DNA of 64,000 bases. Origin: Capsicum annuum. Lineage: Eukaryota > Streptophyta > Magnoliopsida > Solanales > Solanaceae. Position numbers and translations under genes: made by a program. Each line of letters begins with the position of its first letter. The stretch's first letter is position 1. A model generated the notes under the pieces. It searched no databases and was not told the DNA's origin. It was given only the letters and a program-made list of their open reading frames with translations. Location of the stretch: assembly GCF_002878395.1 (NCBI RefSeq), contig NC_061115.1, positions 149,149,065 to 149,213,064 on the forward strand, in the 5' to 3' direction. Positions 34,478 to 45,777 of this stretch are shown here, one piece after another.

Positions 34478-37176
34478 AGGAGAAATTGAAAGATTTATTA
34501 AGTAAGGATATTATTAGACCTAGTGTATCCCCTTGGTTTTCTTCTATCTTGTTTTTGATGAAGAAGTATTGTTCTATGCGAATGTGTATTGACTACCATC
34601 AACTGAATACGGAGAGCATCAAGAATAAGTATCTTTTTTCTTGCGTTAATGATTTATTTGACTAGATTCAAGGTGTATCGGTGTTTGATTTGATATATGG
34701 GTATCACCATTTGAGGATTAGAGCTTTGGATATTCTGAAGATGGACTTTTAGACTTAATACTATTATTATGAGTTCTTGGTCATGTCTTTTGGGTTGACC
34801 AATGCCCCTACAACATTTTTGGAGTTCATGAATTGGATATTTGTGCCGTATCTCAAACCCATTGTGATTGTTTATTCCAAGAATAAGGCTGATCACATGA
34901 GACACTTAAAGACTGTATGTATGATGAGAAGTTATATTCTAAGTTTTCCAAGTATGAGTTCTAGTAGGATTCTATTTATTTGTTGGGTTATGTGGTGACC
35001 AACAATGGAATTATGGTTGATCTAGCTAAGATAGCAGTGATTCATGATTGGTCTAGACTTATTTCTCTTATCAAAATTTTTCCTAGGTTTAGCAGATTAT
35101 TATCAATATTTTAGGGGGTTCCTCTTCTATTGTAGCTCTTTTGAGCACGTTGACTTAGAAAAAGGTGGTATTTTAGTGGTTGAGTGATTGTGAGGTGAGC
35201 TTACAAGATCTCAAGGAGTTATTGACTTTGAAACCTATCTTGAACTTGACCAAGAAAGGCATGGGATTTATCATATTTTGTGATGCTTCCAAAGTTGGAG
35301 TTGTTGTTGAGTTGATGTAGGAGGGTAAGGTAGCTTAGGATTTTCTTTAGTTAAATACCCATGAGAAAAATCACCTTACCCATAACTTAGAGTTTGTAGT
35401 TGTCGTCTTTGTGTTGAAGTTCTACAGGAATTACTTGTATGAAGTCCAGTTTGAGATTTTCTTAGATTATTGAATCCTTTAGTAATTCTTCACTTAGCTA
35501 TAACTTAATATGAGACAATGATGTTCACTTGAGTTATTTATGGACTATGATCTTGCTATTATTTATCATTCGGGAAAGAAAAATATGGTTGTGGATTCCT
35601 TGAGCTAGAAGTTGACTAGTATGGGGGTCTAGCTCATCTCTTAATGCAGGAGCGACTTTCTAAGAGGTTTGGATTCTAGCTAACCAGTTAGTTAGGCTTA
35701 ACATTTTGACACTCGGTCATGTGTTAGGCTTTATGGAGGCTAGAAATATTTTAATAGGGCAAATTTGATCTCATCAATTTGATGATGGTAGATTGAGGAT
35801 GATTCATGATAAGGCGTTGAGTGGTAAGGCTAAGGTGGAATCTATTGATTCTGATGGTGTTTTGAGGATTTATGGTCAAGTTTGCATGCCAAGAGTTAGA
35901 GGATAGGTTAGACTGATTGGAGGAGGCTCATTATTCTAGATATTCTATTCATCTAGGGGCGGCCAAAATATATCATAATGTAAAGCAAAATTATTGGTAG
36001 GGTTGTATGAAGAAAGATATTGTAGAGTTTGTGGATAAATATTTGAATTGCCAACAGGTAAAGTATGAGCATCAATGATGGGGTGGTACAATATAGAGGA
36101 TGCCCACTCCCGAGTAAAAATAGGAATGGATCACCATAGATTTCATAGCTGGCCTACCCCTGACTTTGAAAAGTATAACTCTATTTAGGTGATTGTGGAT
36201 TGGTTGACCAAATCAATGCATTTCATTCTTATGAGGGTGAGTTATTCATTATGGTTATTGTCCAATTCCATGATGTCCCTATTTTCATTATATTCAAAAG
36301 ATGTTACATTCTTACCTCTAATTTTGAAGTATTGTTTAGAGTGAGTTTGGTACTCATCTTGACTTGAGCATAACTTTTCACCCTCAGATGGATGGTTAGT
36401 TTGAGAGGACTATTCAGGTACTAGCCAATATTCTACAAGTATGTGTCATGGACTTTAAAGGTCATTAGGAGTGGTACTTTCCCCAAGTGGAGTTTACACA
36501 CAATAATAGTTACTATTATAGTATTTAGATAATATATTTTGAAGTTTTATATGGGCAGAGGTGTAGATACCCTGTGGGATGGTTTGACTTGTTTGAGTAA
36601 GGACCTGGGGTACAAATTTGTTGAGGGATTGGATGGATTATATAAGACTAATTTAGCAGAGGCTATTGACTACCCTGAGTAAGCAGAGGAGTTATGCCGA
36701 CCGCTGAGCCTGCCATATATCATATATGATTGGAGATTAAGTTTTGTTAAAAGTTTCACCCATGAAGGGTGTGATGAGGTTCAGGAATAAAGGAAAGCTT
36801 AGTTTGAGGTTCATTGAGCCTTTTGAGATCCTTGAGAAGTATGGTGATATGGCATATATGCTAGATATTGCCTCCACATCTATCAGTTGTTCATATTGTT
36901 TTTCATATCTCCATATTGAAGAGCTACTATCCAAATGATGCCCATGTGATTCGATGGGATCCCACTATGTTAGATACCAATTTGTCCTTCCAGGAAGAGC
37001 CTACTACTATCCTAGACAGGCAGACTAGGAAGTTGAGGTCTAACGGTATTGATTCAGTGATGGTCCAATGGACACATCACTCTATTGAGGAGGCTACTTG
37101 GGAGGTCGATTCTGAGATATGCTGTAGATATTCTCAGTTTTTCACCACAACAAGTACTTCATTTGCTTTTAGTTAG
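34478..37176 (+). pseudogene. pol: gypsy pol remnant of B (RT, RNase H, integrase, chromodomain)
   Basis: RT: KEKLKDLLSKDIIRPSVSPW, FLMKKYCSMRMCIDYHQLN, then after a stop VFDLIYGYHHLRI and [15 protein letters not shown] near 34775. The YIDD motif is lost in a shortened stretch. RNase H near 35250-35600 (FIIFCDASKVGVVVEL, NHLTHNLEFVVVVF, IIYHSGKKNMVVDSLS). Integrase near 35940-36600: zinc finger HLGAAKIYHNV and YLNCQQVKYEHQ (first Cys is Tyr); FIAGLPL; FHPQMDG then TAG, FERTIQVLANIL. C-terminal part to 37176 with VHIVFHISILKSYYP, TTILDRQTRKLR and a chromodomain-like QWTHHSIEEATWEVD. More than twenty stops and several frameshifts; the most decayed pol in the window. Confidence 0.88.
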
Positions 37177-37194
37177 GGGATGAACCAAATATTT

Positions 37195-37207
37195 TAGTGG
37201 TGGATAT
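37195..37207 (+). other. purine-rich tract of B
   Basis: TTAGTGGTGGATAT before TATAACAACC. The same tract, TAGTGGTGGATAT, precedes the C LTR on the minus strand at 45765-45777. Confidence 0.65.
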
Positions 37208-37414
37208 TATAACAACCTATTTTGTGAAATTTTCGTTTTATGTATTTTGAATATTTTGCCTTTTCCCATAGTTATTATATGTCAATTTTTAGGTATGGGG
37301 ATGGTTGGCACGATCCTTGATATAGTCGGGAATGACATAGAAGAGTTTGAGACTCTTAGAGGCTTCGAATGCCACTAATTTGACTTCGGCCAAAACTTCA
37401 TGATTCAGGCGTTA

Positions 37415-38760
37415 TGCACCCAAACTATAATTCCCTTTAAAGAGTGTAAGTGGTTGTTATTAAATATATAACCCAACAAAGGTTGGGGTCAAATCCCACA
37501 AGGAATAAGGTGCTAATTAAGTTTATGTAAATTAATTGACCTTTAACCATTAGTTTCCATAAAATAAGGGGATTTTGTTATAATATTGAATAAGTAATTG
37601 TTGTGTGCTTAAATATCGATGTATTTTCTGTAACGTATTATCAATCAAGAAAGAGAAAAATATTATTATGTTCACCTTGGTGTTTAATCACCTCCGAACA
37701 CTAGGGTACATGAGTTTTTATTTATACATGCAATTATAGGAAAATTGAGATCATTTTTCCATTGAAGTTTTTCCCTGCCTTCAAAGATGATTTTTCACTT
37801 TAATTCTTTCAAACTTAAAGTGATGAAATAATAATTCAATATAATCCCCAAGAGGTTAATCTGGTTAAAACATTAATCTATATTTAGAGAGTGAAAACTC
37901 TAAATTCTTGTCACTAATCTCTTTGCCCAACATTACCTTTTTTGTTCAAGCAAGCTAAGTTTTAGGGCATGTTCTAAAGTTTGCAACCAATAGAACCCCT
38001 TAAACTGAAGAGTCAAGCAATATAATCTCAAGCAATGTACAAACTCAACAACCCAACAACCTAGAAGTGAAACCTTACCAAGGACCCCATAACCCTAGTT
38101 ATGGAATTTTAGCGACTAATGATCAAAAAATAGATGAAAAATCTTAATTTCATAAGTTGAAGATGAAAACTTACAATAGAAAAATTCAGGAATTTTGAAT
38201 CCAAATTCAAACTATTACGACTATGTTTCAAACTCTAAAAACTCATTTCTCGGTAATGCAATACGTCAAAAAAAGTCAGCTTCCTAGTAAAAGATATCCA
38301 TTCTAACACTAAGCTAGGTATTTATAGGCTCCAACAAAGTGGGGATTTGAATTTTAAATTTGGGCTTCCACATCACAATTGATGTTTGAAAGGATGATTT
38401 GTCAGGTGGGAGACAATTTATCGGGTGAACCATTGTCTGATTCCATAATTGGTCTGTCATGCATAAATCTTGAGAGATTTAGCGATGGTTCATCACTGGT
38501 TTGACTATCCATCACCCAAATCATTACTTTCCCTACAGTTTTCATTTATTCTACTTTGTTATGATGATTAGTGTGACGGTACGGCACAGCCTCAATTGCC
38601 CGTTATATGGACCATCACCCAACTTTTACTTCTTTACTTTTCTGGTTTCAGTGATGGACAATGCGATGGTCTGTCAAGTACCACATTGTAGGTCCTTTTT
38701 AGCGTAAAATTATAATTTTTCCTACCTTGGAGTTTGATTCTTAAGAAAAAGTACAAAACA
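37415..38760 (-). mobile_element. solo LTR (SOLO) inserted in the B LTR
   Basis: A 1346-bp unit, TGCACCCAAAC...GTACAAAACA, flanked by the perfect 5-bp duplication CGTTA (37410-37414 and 38761-38765). The related C LTRs lack it at this place. No internal coding sequence, so it is best read as a solo LTR left by recombination. Minus orientation is inferred from a TATA box (38319-38326, minus) with a word cluster upstream of it (38400-38690; GATGGTTCATCAC, CCATCACCC, GCGATGGTCTGTC). The plus-strand left end resembles the ATH LTR layout (TG-ACCCAA near the end). Confidence 0.85.
38319..38326 (-). promoter_or_regulatory. TATA box of SOLO
   Basis: TATAAATA on the minus strand within GCCTATAAATACCTAGC. 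It gives the likely direction of the solo LTR. Confidence 0.55.
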
Positions 38761-41247
38761 CGTTAAAAATATTAATGGTTGTTGGAAAACATGCAATTAT
38801 CTCTCCTTAAAATGCCAAAATGTACTATCATGAGCCAGTATCTCAGGGTGCCGAATGGCATTTTGGATAATTCTATTAGATTAATGTCATTTTTGGGTAA
38901 GTAGGGTGGGTAGTTCAGGCTTGGAGCCTTTATTTTGCATTTTTGACCCTTCATTTGAAAAACTAGCGAAAATGTATAAATAGGGCTCCAAGGCTAATTT
39001 GGTGTAAATGACTTCTTCTTGAAAATTTGACATTGTCGTGAGTTTGGAATTGAAAATAGCCTAATAGAGTATATGGCTTACTTTTGTGGGATTTCAAACA
39101 AATTTAGCGGGTTCAATTGGTATAATTTCTCTAAAATCCTAAATACTGGTGCAGCATTTTCTGGTGCATAAGGCCCTTCATCGCGATTTTGTGGATATGT
39201 GTCGTGATTTTAGGCCTCACTGATAGCCTTTACTACAATCACATGATGGTGGCACTGCGATCTCAATGGGTTAATTGGTGAATTGGGTCGGGTTGACCAT
39301 CCAGTCATGAGGCCCTCCTCTCGCAATCGCGTTGACCAACTTAATGATCAGTCAATGCTAAACCTCACAATCATAAGTTGGGATCCACAATCGCAAGGTG
39401 GGTTCATAGAACAGTAAAAATAATCCACTTTTTGTAATTTTCACCATTTTTGGACTATGAAGCTTCAAGCTGGAGCAATTCTGGGGCTTTTCTTCACCAT
39501 TTGTTCTTGGGTAAGATCCAAGCTCTTGTTTTTATTAATTTTCATTGATTATATCATCAAAAACATTCTTTAATTTTAATTTCAAAACTAAAATTTTGGG
39601 GTTTTGTGTGTAAACTCTTAAAATGACTTTTCTTCAATTTAAGCCTCATTTTTAACTCATTTCTTCTTGGGTTTCAACTTTAGACACCCATAATCTTGGG
39701 GACCATATTTCTAAAATAAAATTTTAGCTCTACTTCTTTTATTTTCAAATCTATTTTTCAAAACCGTTTTAGGCTCATCTTAAATATAGTTGTTATGGGT
39801 ATTATTAGCTTTTTTTTAATGTGTAAATTCTATATTGAAGTAATTTATCTCATTCTAAGGACACTCAAAAGGGAAAGACTCTGTATTGAAGGCTCTAGGC
39901 TAGGGTTTTCATTATTATAAAGTAGGTTATGGCTTAACTTTTTTCAGACTGGGTTGAGTAGTTAATAGACAAATAAATCATGCTATTAATTGGAGAAATT
40001 AGCCTTGGGAGTATTATTTCAAGATTTTTGTTATAATTGTGTGCCCATGTAGGGACTTATATGCTTATTTTTATTGACTTGAGTCAGTATATATCATGTG
40101 TTGGCCGTCCAAGGGTTTTATTTGATATCATAGGCCTTAATTATGCATTTTATGTCATTATTAATAATATAATGCCCGTGTAGGGACTTGAATAGATATT
40201 ATAGGTATTTTTGAACATTTTTTATCTCTATTATGATAAAATACCTGAGTATGGGATTAAATGATATTGCCTCTTTATTCTAGTGGTGCCAAGCAAGAAC
40301 TGATATCATGAATTATTAATACATTTCATTAATTTTGAGCTCACTTATACATGTATTGAATGTATTCTATCCTTATACTGATTGATTGTGAGCATTTCAT
40401 CTTTATTTTGTACATATATATTCATGAGGCATTGGTACCTTTGAGAAATAATGAATCAGAAGAAAACGAGACATTTTTATAAAATTCTTGATCCGTGGAT
40501 AACAGCCAGAGAGGTTAATATGTCACTTTATAAAATCCTTGATCCGTGAATGCTAGATTGAGAGGTGAATTGAGATATTAGGTAGTATACAAGTTGCGAA
40601 CCCCCATAGGTCCTATCTTGGGAGCATTGAGATGCGGTAGGTGTAAACAAAAAGCCATGTAATGACTTTCAATTATTCATCATGATCCCATCATCATTGC
40701 ATTGCATTGCATATGTATTTTTTTTTTACTTTATGTACCCTTGATGTGTCCATGTTTCTTTATGTACTCTTGATAATCACTTAGTTTCCATATATATTTT
40801 TGTGTTTAGTTGTTTCTGTATTGACCTTATATGAAAGAGTTGTTAGTGGTGACTGCGAGCTACTGTTTGAAAACTTTTTTGTTTGCAGGTGACGTGCTCA
40901 TTGTATTTTTACTTGTATATTTTTTGATTTGTTTAGTTAGCCTATGATATCTACTAAGTACAAGTGGACTGTACTCAACCCTACTTTTCCCTTTTGGTGT
41001 AGATCCTAGATCGAGTATGAGACACGACAGCAGATTCGTACTACTTAGAATTAACTTTTGAGATACTGGCATGCTCTATAGTTTAAAGCAAATTTTGGGC
41101 CTTCTCTTTTCCTTATCTTGTCTATACTCATTTTCAAAGATGAATTTATGCATTTAGATATTCGCTTATGTCTTAGATTTCTTGTACTTTTTACATCTGA
41201 TTTTAGGGGGTTTTATTCATGTTTTATTTCAAACTTCCGCTACATTT

Positions 41248-41290
41248 GTATGTACGTATGTATGTATGTATGTATATCCATATATATACA
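41248..41290 (+). repeat. (GTAT)n-like microsatellite in the B LTR
   Basis: GTATGTACGTATGTATGTAT followed by more GTAT units and then TATATATACATGTGCATGTG. Not seen at the same place in the C LTRs. Confidence 0.85.
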
Positions 41291-41442
41291 TGTGCATGTG
41301 TTCTGACTTGACTTCGTTCCAGAAGTCATGTTAATTTATTTAGTTTACATTTGGAATTTTCTTTCCTTTTTGGATAATGTCTTACCTATCAAGGCTAGGT
41401 CTCGGTAGGTGCCATCATGACCTCAACTTTTGAATTGAGATA

Positions 41443-41593
41443 AATTTGAAACAATTATTTTTGGTAAAAGGGTAAAGTAAAATGAACAAAAAGCTTATAT
41501 TTATGTCAATGCTAAAATTTTGAGATTCAAAATTTTAAATTTTTATCATATATTAAACATAGAATCTTTATCATTAAATATGAAAAATTCTCA
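41443..41593. other. junction between B LTR and copia fragment
   Basis: About 150 bp of AT-rich sequence with no recognisable feature. The 5' part of the copia element is missing here, through deletion or an interrupted insertion. Confidence 0.4.
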
Positions 41594-42345
41594 TTGAATC
41601 AATATCCACAAAATTCATTGGAACAAGAGCAAATGAAAGGCATTTCATATGTTTTTGTTCAAAGTCTTATGTATACACAGTTCTGCATTAGACGTGATAT
41701 TGTCTTTATAGTAGGAATGTTTGGCTCTCAAAGTAACCTTGGTCTTGATCATTGGAAAACTGGTAAAGAAATTTTGAGATGTTTACAAGGAACCAAAGAT
41801 CTTAAGATTATGTACAAATATTTTGACTCATTGAAAGTCATTGGATATTCAGATGACTCTAATTTGGTGGATACAAAGATAGTGATAAATCTACTTCTAT
41901 ATATATATATTCCTTCTTGATGGAGGTGTTGTGTCTTGGAAAAGTGTTAAGAAAACCATTGTTGTAACATCCAACATGGATGCTGAATTTATAGCATATT
42001 ATGAAGCTACATCATAGGCATTATGGTTGAATAATTTTACTTCAAGTGTTAAAGTATTGTCGATTCTAGTGCAGAACCATTGAGAATTTTTTATGATAAT
42101 TCAGCTATGGTATCTTCAAAATATAATAAAAGTGGCAGTCAAAGTAAGCATATCAGCATAAAGTATTTGATTGTTAGTGATCATTTCAAGAAGCAAGATA
42201 TGAGTTTTGAACATGTTAGTTATGATGACTACTGACTCTATGACTAAAGATTTACCAACTAATATTTTCAAGGATGATGTAATCAATAGGGGCTTAGTAA
42301 CTCATTATAGTTTTGCTTTATTGTCTAATACTTTATCTGGCTAGT
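41594..42345 (+). pseudogene. pol: copia RT/RNase H C-terminal remnant
   Basis: Frame 41594-41920: NSLEQEQMKGISY, SLMYTQFCIRRDIVFIVGM, GLDHWKTGKEILRCLQGTK, then VIGYSDDSNLVDTK, the start of copia RNase H. Past the stop at 41918 other frames give VSWKSVKKTIVVTSNMDAEF-like sequence, FYDNSAMVSSKYNKS and HISIKYLIVSDHFKKQD, then MTKDLPTNIFKDDV near 42243, the usual C-terminus of copia pol. At least two frameshifts and several stops. Typical copia order integrase-RT-RNase H is consistent, with nothing coding after. Confidence 0.88.
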
Positions 42346-42632
42346 ATCATTTCTTTATTATACGTGACAGTGACCATTTTCATTTTTGTGTATTATATTG
42401 TGATCTTTGGATTAAACAAAGTTGAACTTTGAATGACTTATATTAAGCTCATTCATAGAGTTGTTAGACACCTTGTGTAGAACATATTGTATATTATAGT
42501 ACATGAAAGGAAGTGTTTGATGAAGAGAATGACCATCATGATTTTTGTATCAATATATTCTTGATAAGATGGTTGTTGCATAACTATTAAGTGAATATTT
42601 GTTTATGGCCACATTTCTTATAAGTGGGAGAA

Positions 42633-43128
42633 TGTAAGAATATTACGTATTAATAACTCACATAGCTTTGGTGATGAAACCTTGTCTCCCAAGTAAAGTA
42701 ACAAATCAGTCAATTAACCTCCAAGTTATGCATATTGTATGGTATTTCATTGATAGCAAGAAATAACTATGAGAAGTCTTCTTAAGTTTAAAGTTGTTTG
42801 TCTAAGAATTTCAAACGTACCTACAAATATGCATGTGACTTCACCTGTCTGGCATACACTTTGGTACCTATATGCTAGAAGATTCTTAGGTTTTCTTCTT
42901 TACAACTTTTTTGTTGAAGGTTTTTACAAGGAAAAGACAATTCTCCACAATAATTGAACATTAATAATAAATGAAGTTATGCTCTTGTTTACTATTATAC
43001 TACATTTGACTTTGAGTACATGTTGAAATTCAACATTATTTACATAATGAAGAAGAGCAATGGACATCCATATTGAATATAATATTTCATAACTTTTTTT
43101 CTTGAATGTCCATAAACAATGTGTTACA
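42633..43128 (+). repeat. 3' LTR of the copia element
   Basis: Starts TGTAAGAATATTACG right after the purine tract and ends near GTGTTACA at 43128. Only one copy is present, so the right edge is a judgement. Confidence 0.6.
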
Positions 43129-43150
43129 TTAAAATTTTACGAGGAAAAAA

Positions 43151-45764
43151 TATCAAAAAAAATAGTTTCCCAAAAACTAAGGTCATGATGGCACTTATTG
43201 CGGCTAGGCCTTGATAAGTAAGCCAATCATCCAAACTAATATGTAATAGAAAAACATAATATAAATCCCAAGGCGAGACTTCTACAGTGAAGCTGAACCA
43301 TACATGTTCAACAATAGCGGATGTCTGAATAGCAATAATACCATAAATCATCCCAAAATCTAGTGTCACGGTGTAAGAACAATCTAAATACGACTCAAAG
43401 TCTAAACATACAACTGAAGATTTGAAAACTCTAAGTCTGTCAATGAAATATAAAATAAGATAAAACTATATCAGAGGAGGTCTAAGGTCGACTCTAAAGG
43501 CGTAGAGCAGCTAGTGCCTCAAATTAGAAAAATCACCACCCGAACTCAGCTGCCGCACAACACACTCATACCTGGATCCTCATTGAAAGGGCACAGTTGG
43601 ACTGCGTACAATCTTCTTGTACTCAGCAGGTATCATAGACCAACTGAGCAAAGTAGAAAATAAGGTACATACACACACTATGACCAAGTCATCTGCAAGA
43701 AGAAAATGTTCCAAATGGTAGCTCACACCATCTTCACAATAGTTCTAAATATCGCACATTGGCAAAAAACAGGTACGTAACAGAAAACAGAATAAACATG
43801 CATAAGAGAAAATACAAAAATACAACACTGAAGATACATAAATGGATGAAACATAATAAGGATGATAATGATGTTGATGTGATATGATCGAGGTTATCGC
43901 ATAACCTCTATATACACCTACTGAGTCTCAGTGCTTCCACATAGGACACATAGGGGGTTTGCAACCCAAATACTATCTCATTACTCAAAATTCATATCTC
44001 TTCTCCAACTCGTGGTCTACGGTGGAGGTTTTTGTAAGAATGTCTCATTTCTTTCAAAAGTCAGTATTTCCACAATTTCACCAATGTCTCATAAATGTAA
44101 GTATGATATGGGGATGTAATCCTCATAACCAAACTAGTCTGAAGATCCCAAATCCATTTAATATACACACGTGTGAACTTAAAATCCACTCAGTAAGTCA
44201 ACCATTCATGATTCAATATAAGTCTTGTACCATTAAAGTGAATTATGTAAGTAAAACATCATTAATATCTTATTAACCCCAACTTAGGCATTTCTATCAT
44301 GAAGAAACCAACAAAATGTATACGTAAGGCCAATAATATCAGATAGGACCCTCACACGGGCCACACATAGCAATTATTATCTCCGATCACCAATAACAAC
44401 ATCATAAGCCCCCTACGGGCACATAATAGTAATAACATTATTTTCCACGATTATTACCCATACCTATAGCATGATTTTATATAAATATTAACTATCCAGC
44501 CTAGTTTGAAGAAAGTTAAGTCATAACCCACCTTGTGATGATGAACTCCAAGCCAGAAACCTTTCACATGGAGTTTTTCCCCTCTCGAACGGCCTTGGAA
44601 TTAACTAAAGCATATGAATATAGAATCTCCGCGTCAGAAGGAAACCAACAATACCTATATTGCCTATTTTATAATTAGGGTCAAAACGAACTCTCAAAAT
44701 TAATTTTTGAAATGAAAGGTTAAAACTAGAATTTTAGTTTATAAAAACCTTACCTATGATTAAAGGAAGCCATAGAAGAAAATTCAAGTAAAAACTAGTT
44801 AAAATGGAGTTTAAATTAAAGAAAAACTATTTTAGGCCTTTCGGGTCAAGATATCCAAATTTGACTTTTGAAATTACGAATTAACGGGTTTTATATGATA
44901 AAAAACAAAATAAAATAAATAAAATAGTGATTTGGAGCTTACCTAAGCTAGAAAATGGAAGAAATCATTCAAAATCCTCTTAACCTGAAGCTCAAAATCT
45001 CAAAGATGGAAGAAAAATTGAGAAAGTAATTTTTATACCTAATCTAGAACTGACTGCTAAAGAGATCAATTGACTGCTTAAGCGTTCACTACTTTAGCTC
45101 GGGTCGACCACCTAAAGCGATCTGACCCACAAGGAGATGACCACTAAAGCGGTCCTCGTACTGATGAAGCGGTAAAACCTCCATTTTAGCGATACCCGCT
45201 TGGTCTGGCAAGGCCCGCTAAAGCGGCTACCGCTTTAGTGATCCCTTAGCCGCTAAAGTGGCCACACCAGATATATCAACACAAGCAACTTTCCTAAAGA
45301 TGCAAAGTTGTGGATTAAGCCCTTGGGATTCATTCAAAATCTCGTAAAGGCAAAGAAAATATGCTAATAGACTGAATTCGTTGTTCCGGACTCAATGATG
45401 GCCTGGAATTTTTTTAAAAAGGTTATTTTAACAAAATTGGCCCCCGAGACCCAATTTCATAATTTTTCAAATCGAGGGTCAAAATGAGATCCAAAATTCA
45501 TAAAATCAAATCAACCACGCTACTATACTAAAATCATCGTTTCCAATCTAGTGACGTAGTATATTTTGCCATCCAAAACCCATAACAACAACTATTAACC
45601 AAAGTCATCGAACCTCTAAAACCCATAAACTTGCATAAATTATTTTGAATTACATCAAGCACTGTGCCAACCATTCCCACAGCCCCAAAATACCACGTAG
45701 CAACCATGAAGAGGGGTAAAATAGTCAAAACACATTAAAAAATTCACAAAATTAAGTCCTTACA
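43151..45764 (-). repeat. 3' LTR of C
   Basis: On the minus strand TGTAAGGACTT...CATGACC; the outermost bases near 43151 are mutated (TATCAA for TGTCAA, with a small A-rich insertion). Word cluster GCTAAAGCGG/CCGCTTTAGC at 45052-45255, next to a TATA box at 45031. Confidence 0.88.
45031..45037 (-). promoter_or_regulatory. TATA box of the C 3' LTR
   Basis: TATAAAA on the minus strand (GGTATAAAAATTAC), conserved in the other LTR at 62490-62496. Confidence 0.55.
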
Positions 45765-45777
45765 ATATCCACCACTA
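45765..45777 (-). other. purine-rich tract of C
   Basis: TAGTGGTGGATAT on the minus strand, directly before LTR start TGTAAGG. Confidence 0.7.

Larger units (their letters stand above)
34478..41442 (+). mobile_element. Ty3/gypsy LTR retrotransposon B, 3' part
   Basis: Continues the RT frame begun at 8236-8355, then RNase H, integrase, chromodomain tail, purine tract and 3' LTR. It is the outermost host on this side: A and ATH are both inserted in its pol, SOLO in its LTR. Its LTR is related to that of C (shared phrases at both ends), so B and C belong to one family. Confidence 0.87.
37208..41442 (+). repeat. 3' LTR of B, with SOLO inserted
   Basis: 4.2 kb, of which 1.35 kb is SOLO, leaving 2.88 kb against 2.61-2.63 kb for the C LTRs. 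Start TATAACAACC matches C TGTAAGGACT; the end (TCAAGGCTAGGTC, GCCATCATGACC) matches the C end (43180-43215, inverted). Shared phrases such as ACTAAGTACAAGTGGACTGTAC near 40952 (two stretches) match 43607-43625 inverted. Word cluster around 39178-39400 (CATCGCGAT, CGCAATCGCG). A tetranucleotide run lies at 41248. Confidence 0.8.
41594..43128 (+). mobile_element. Ty1/copia LTR retrotransposon, 5'-truncated
   Basis: C-terminal RT and RNase H of copia type, then a purine tract AAGTGGGAGAA at 42622-42632 and a ~0.5-kb 3' LTR. The 5' LTR, gag, protease, integrase and most of RT are absent. It is the only copia element in the window. Confidence 0.85.

Noticed and set aside
36737..36934. Minus-strand frame
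   Set aside because: Shadow of the B integrase C-terminal region.
38975..38982. TATAAATA in the B LTR as its promoter
   Set aside because: The homologous place in the C LTRs has no TATA box, and it lies upstream of the word cluster; the expected place is near 39413, where the box is degraded.
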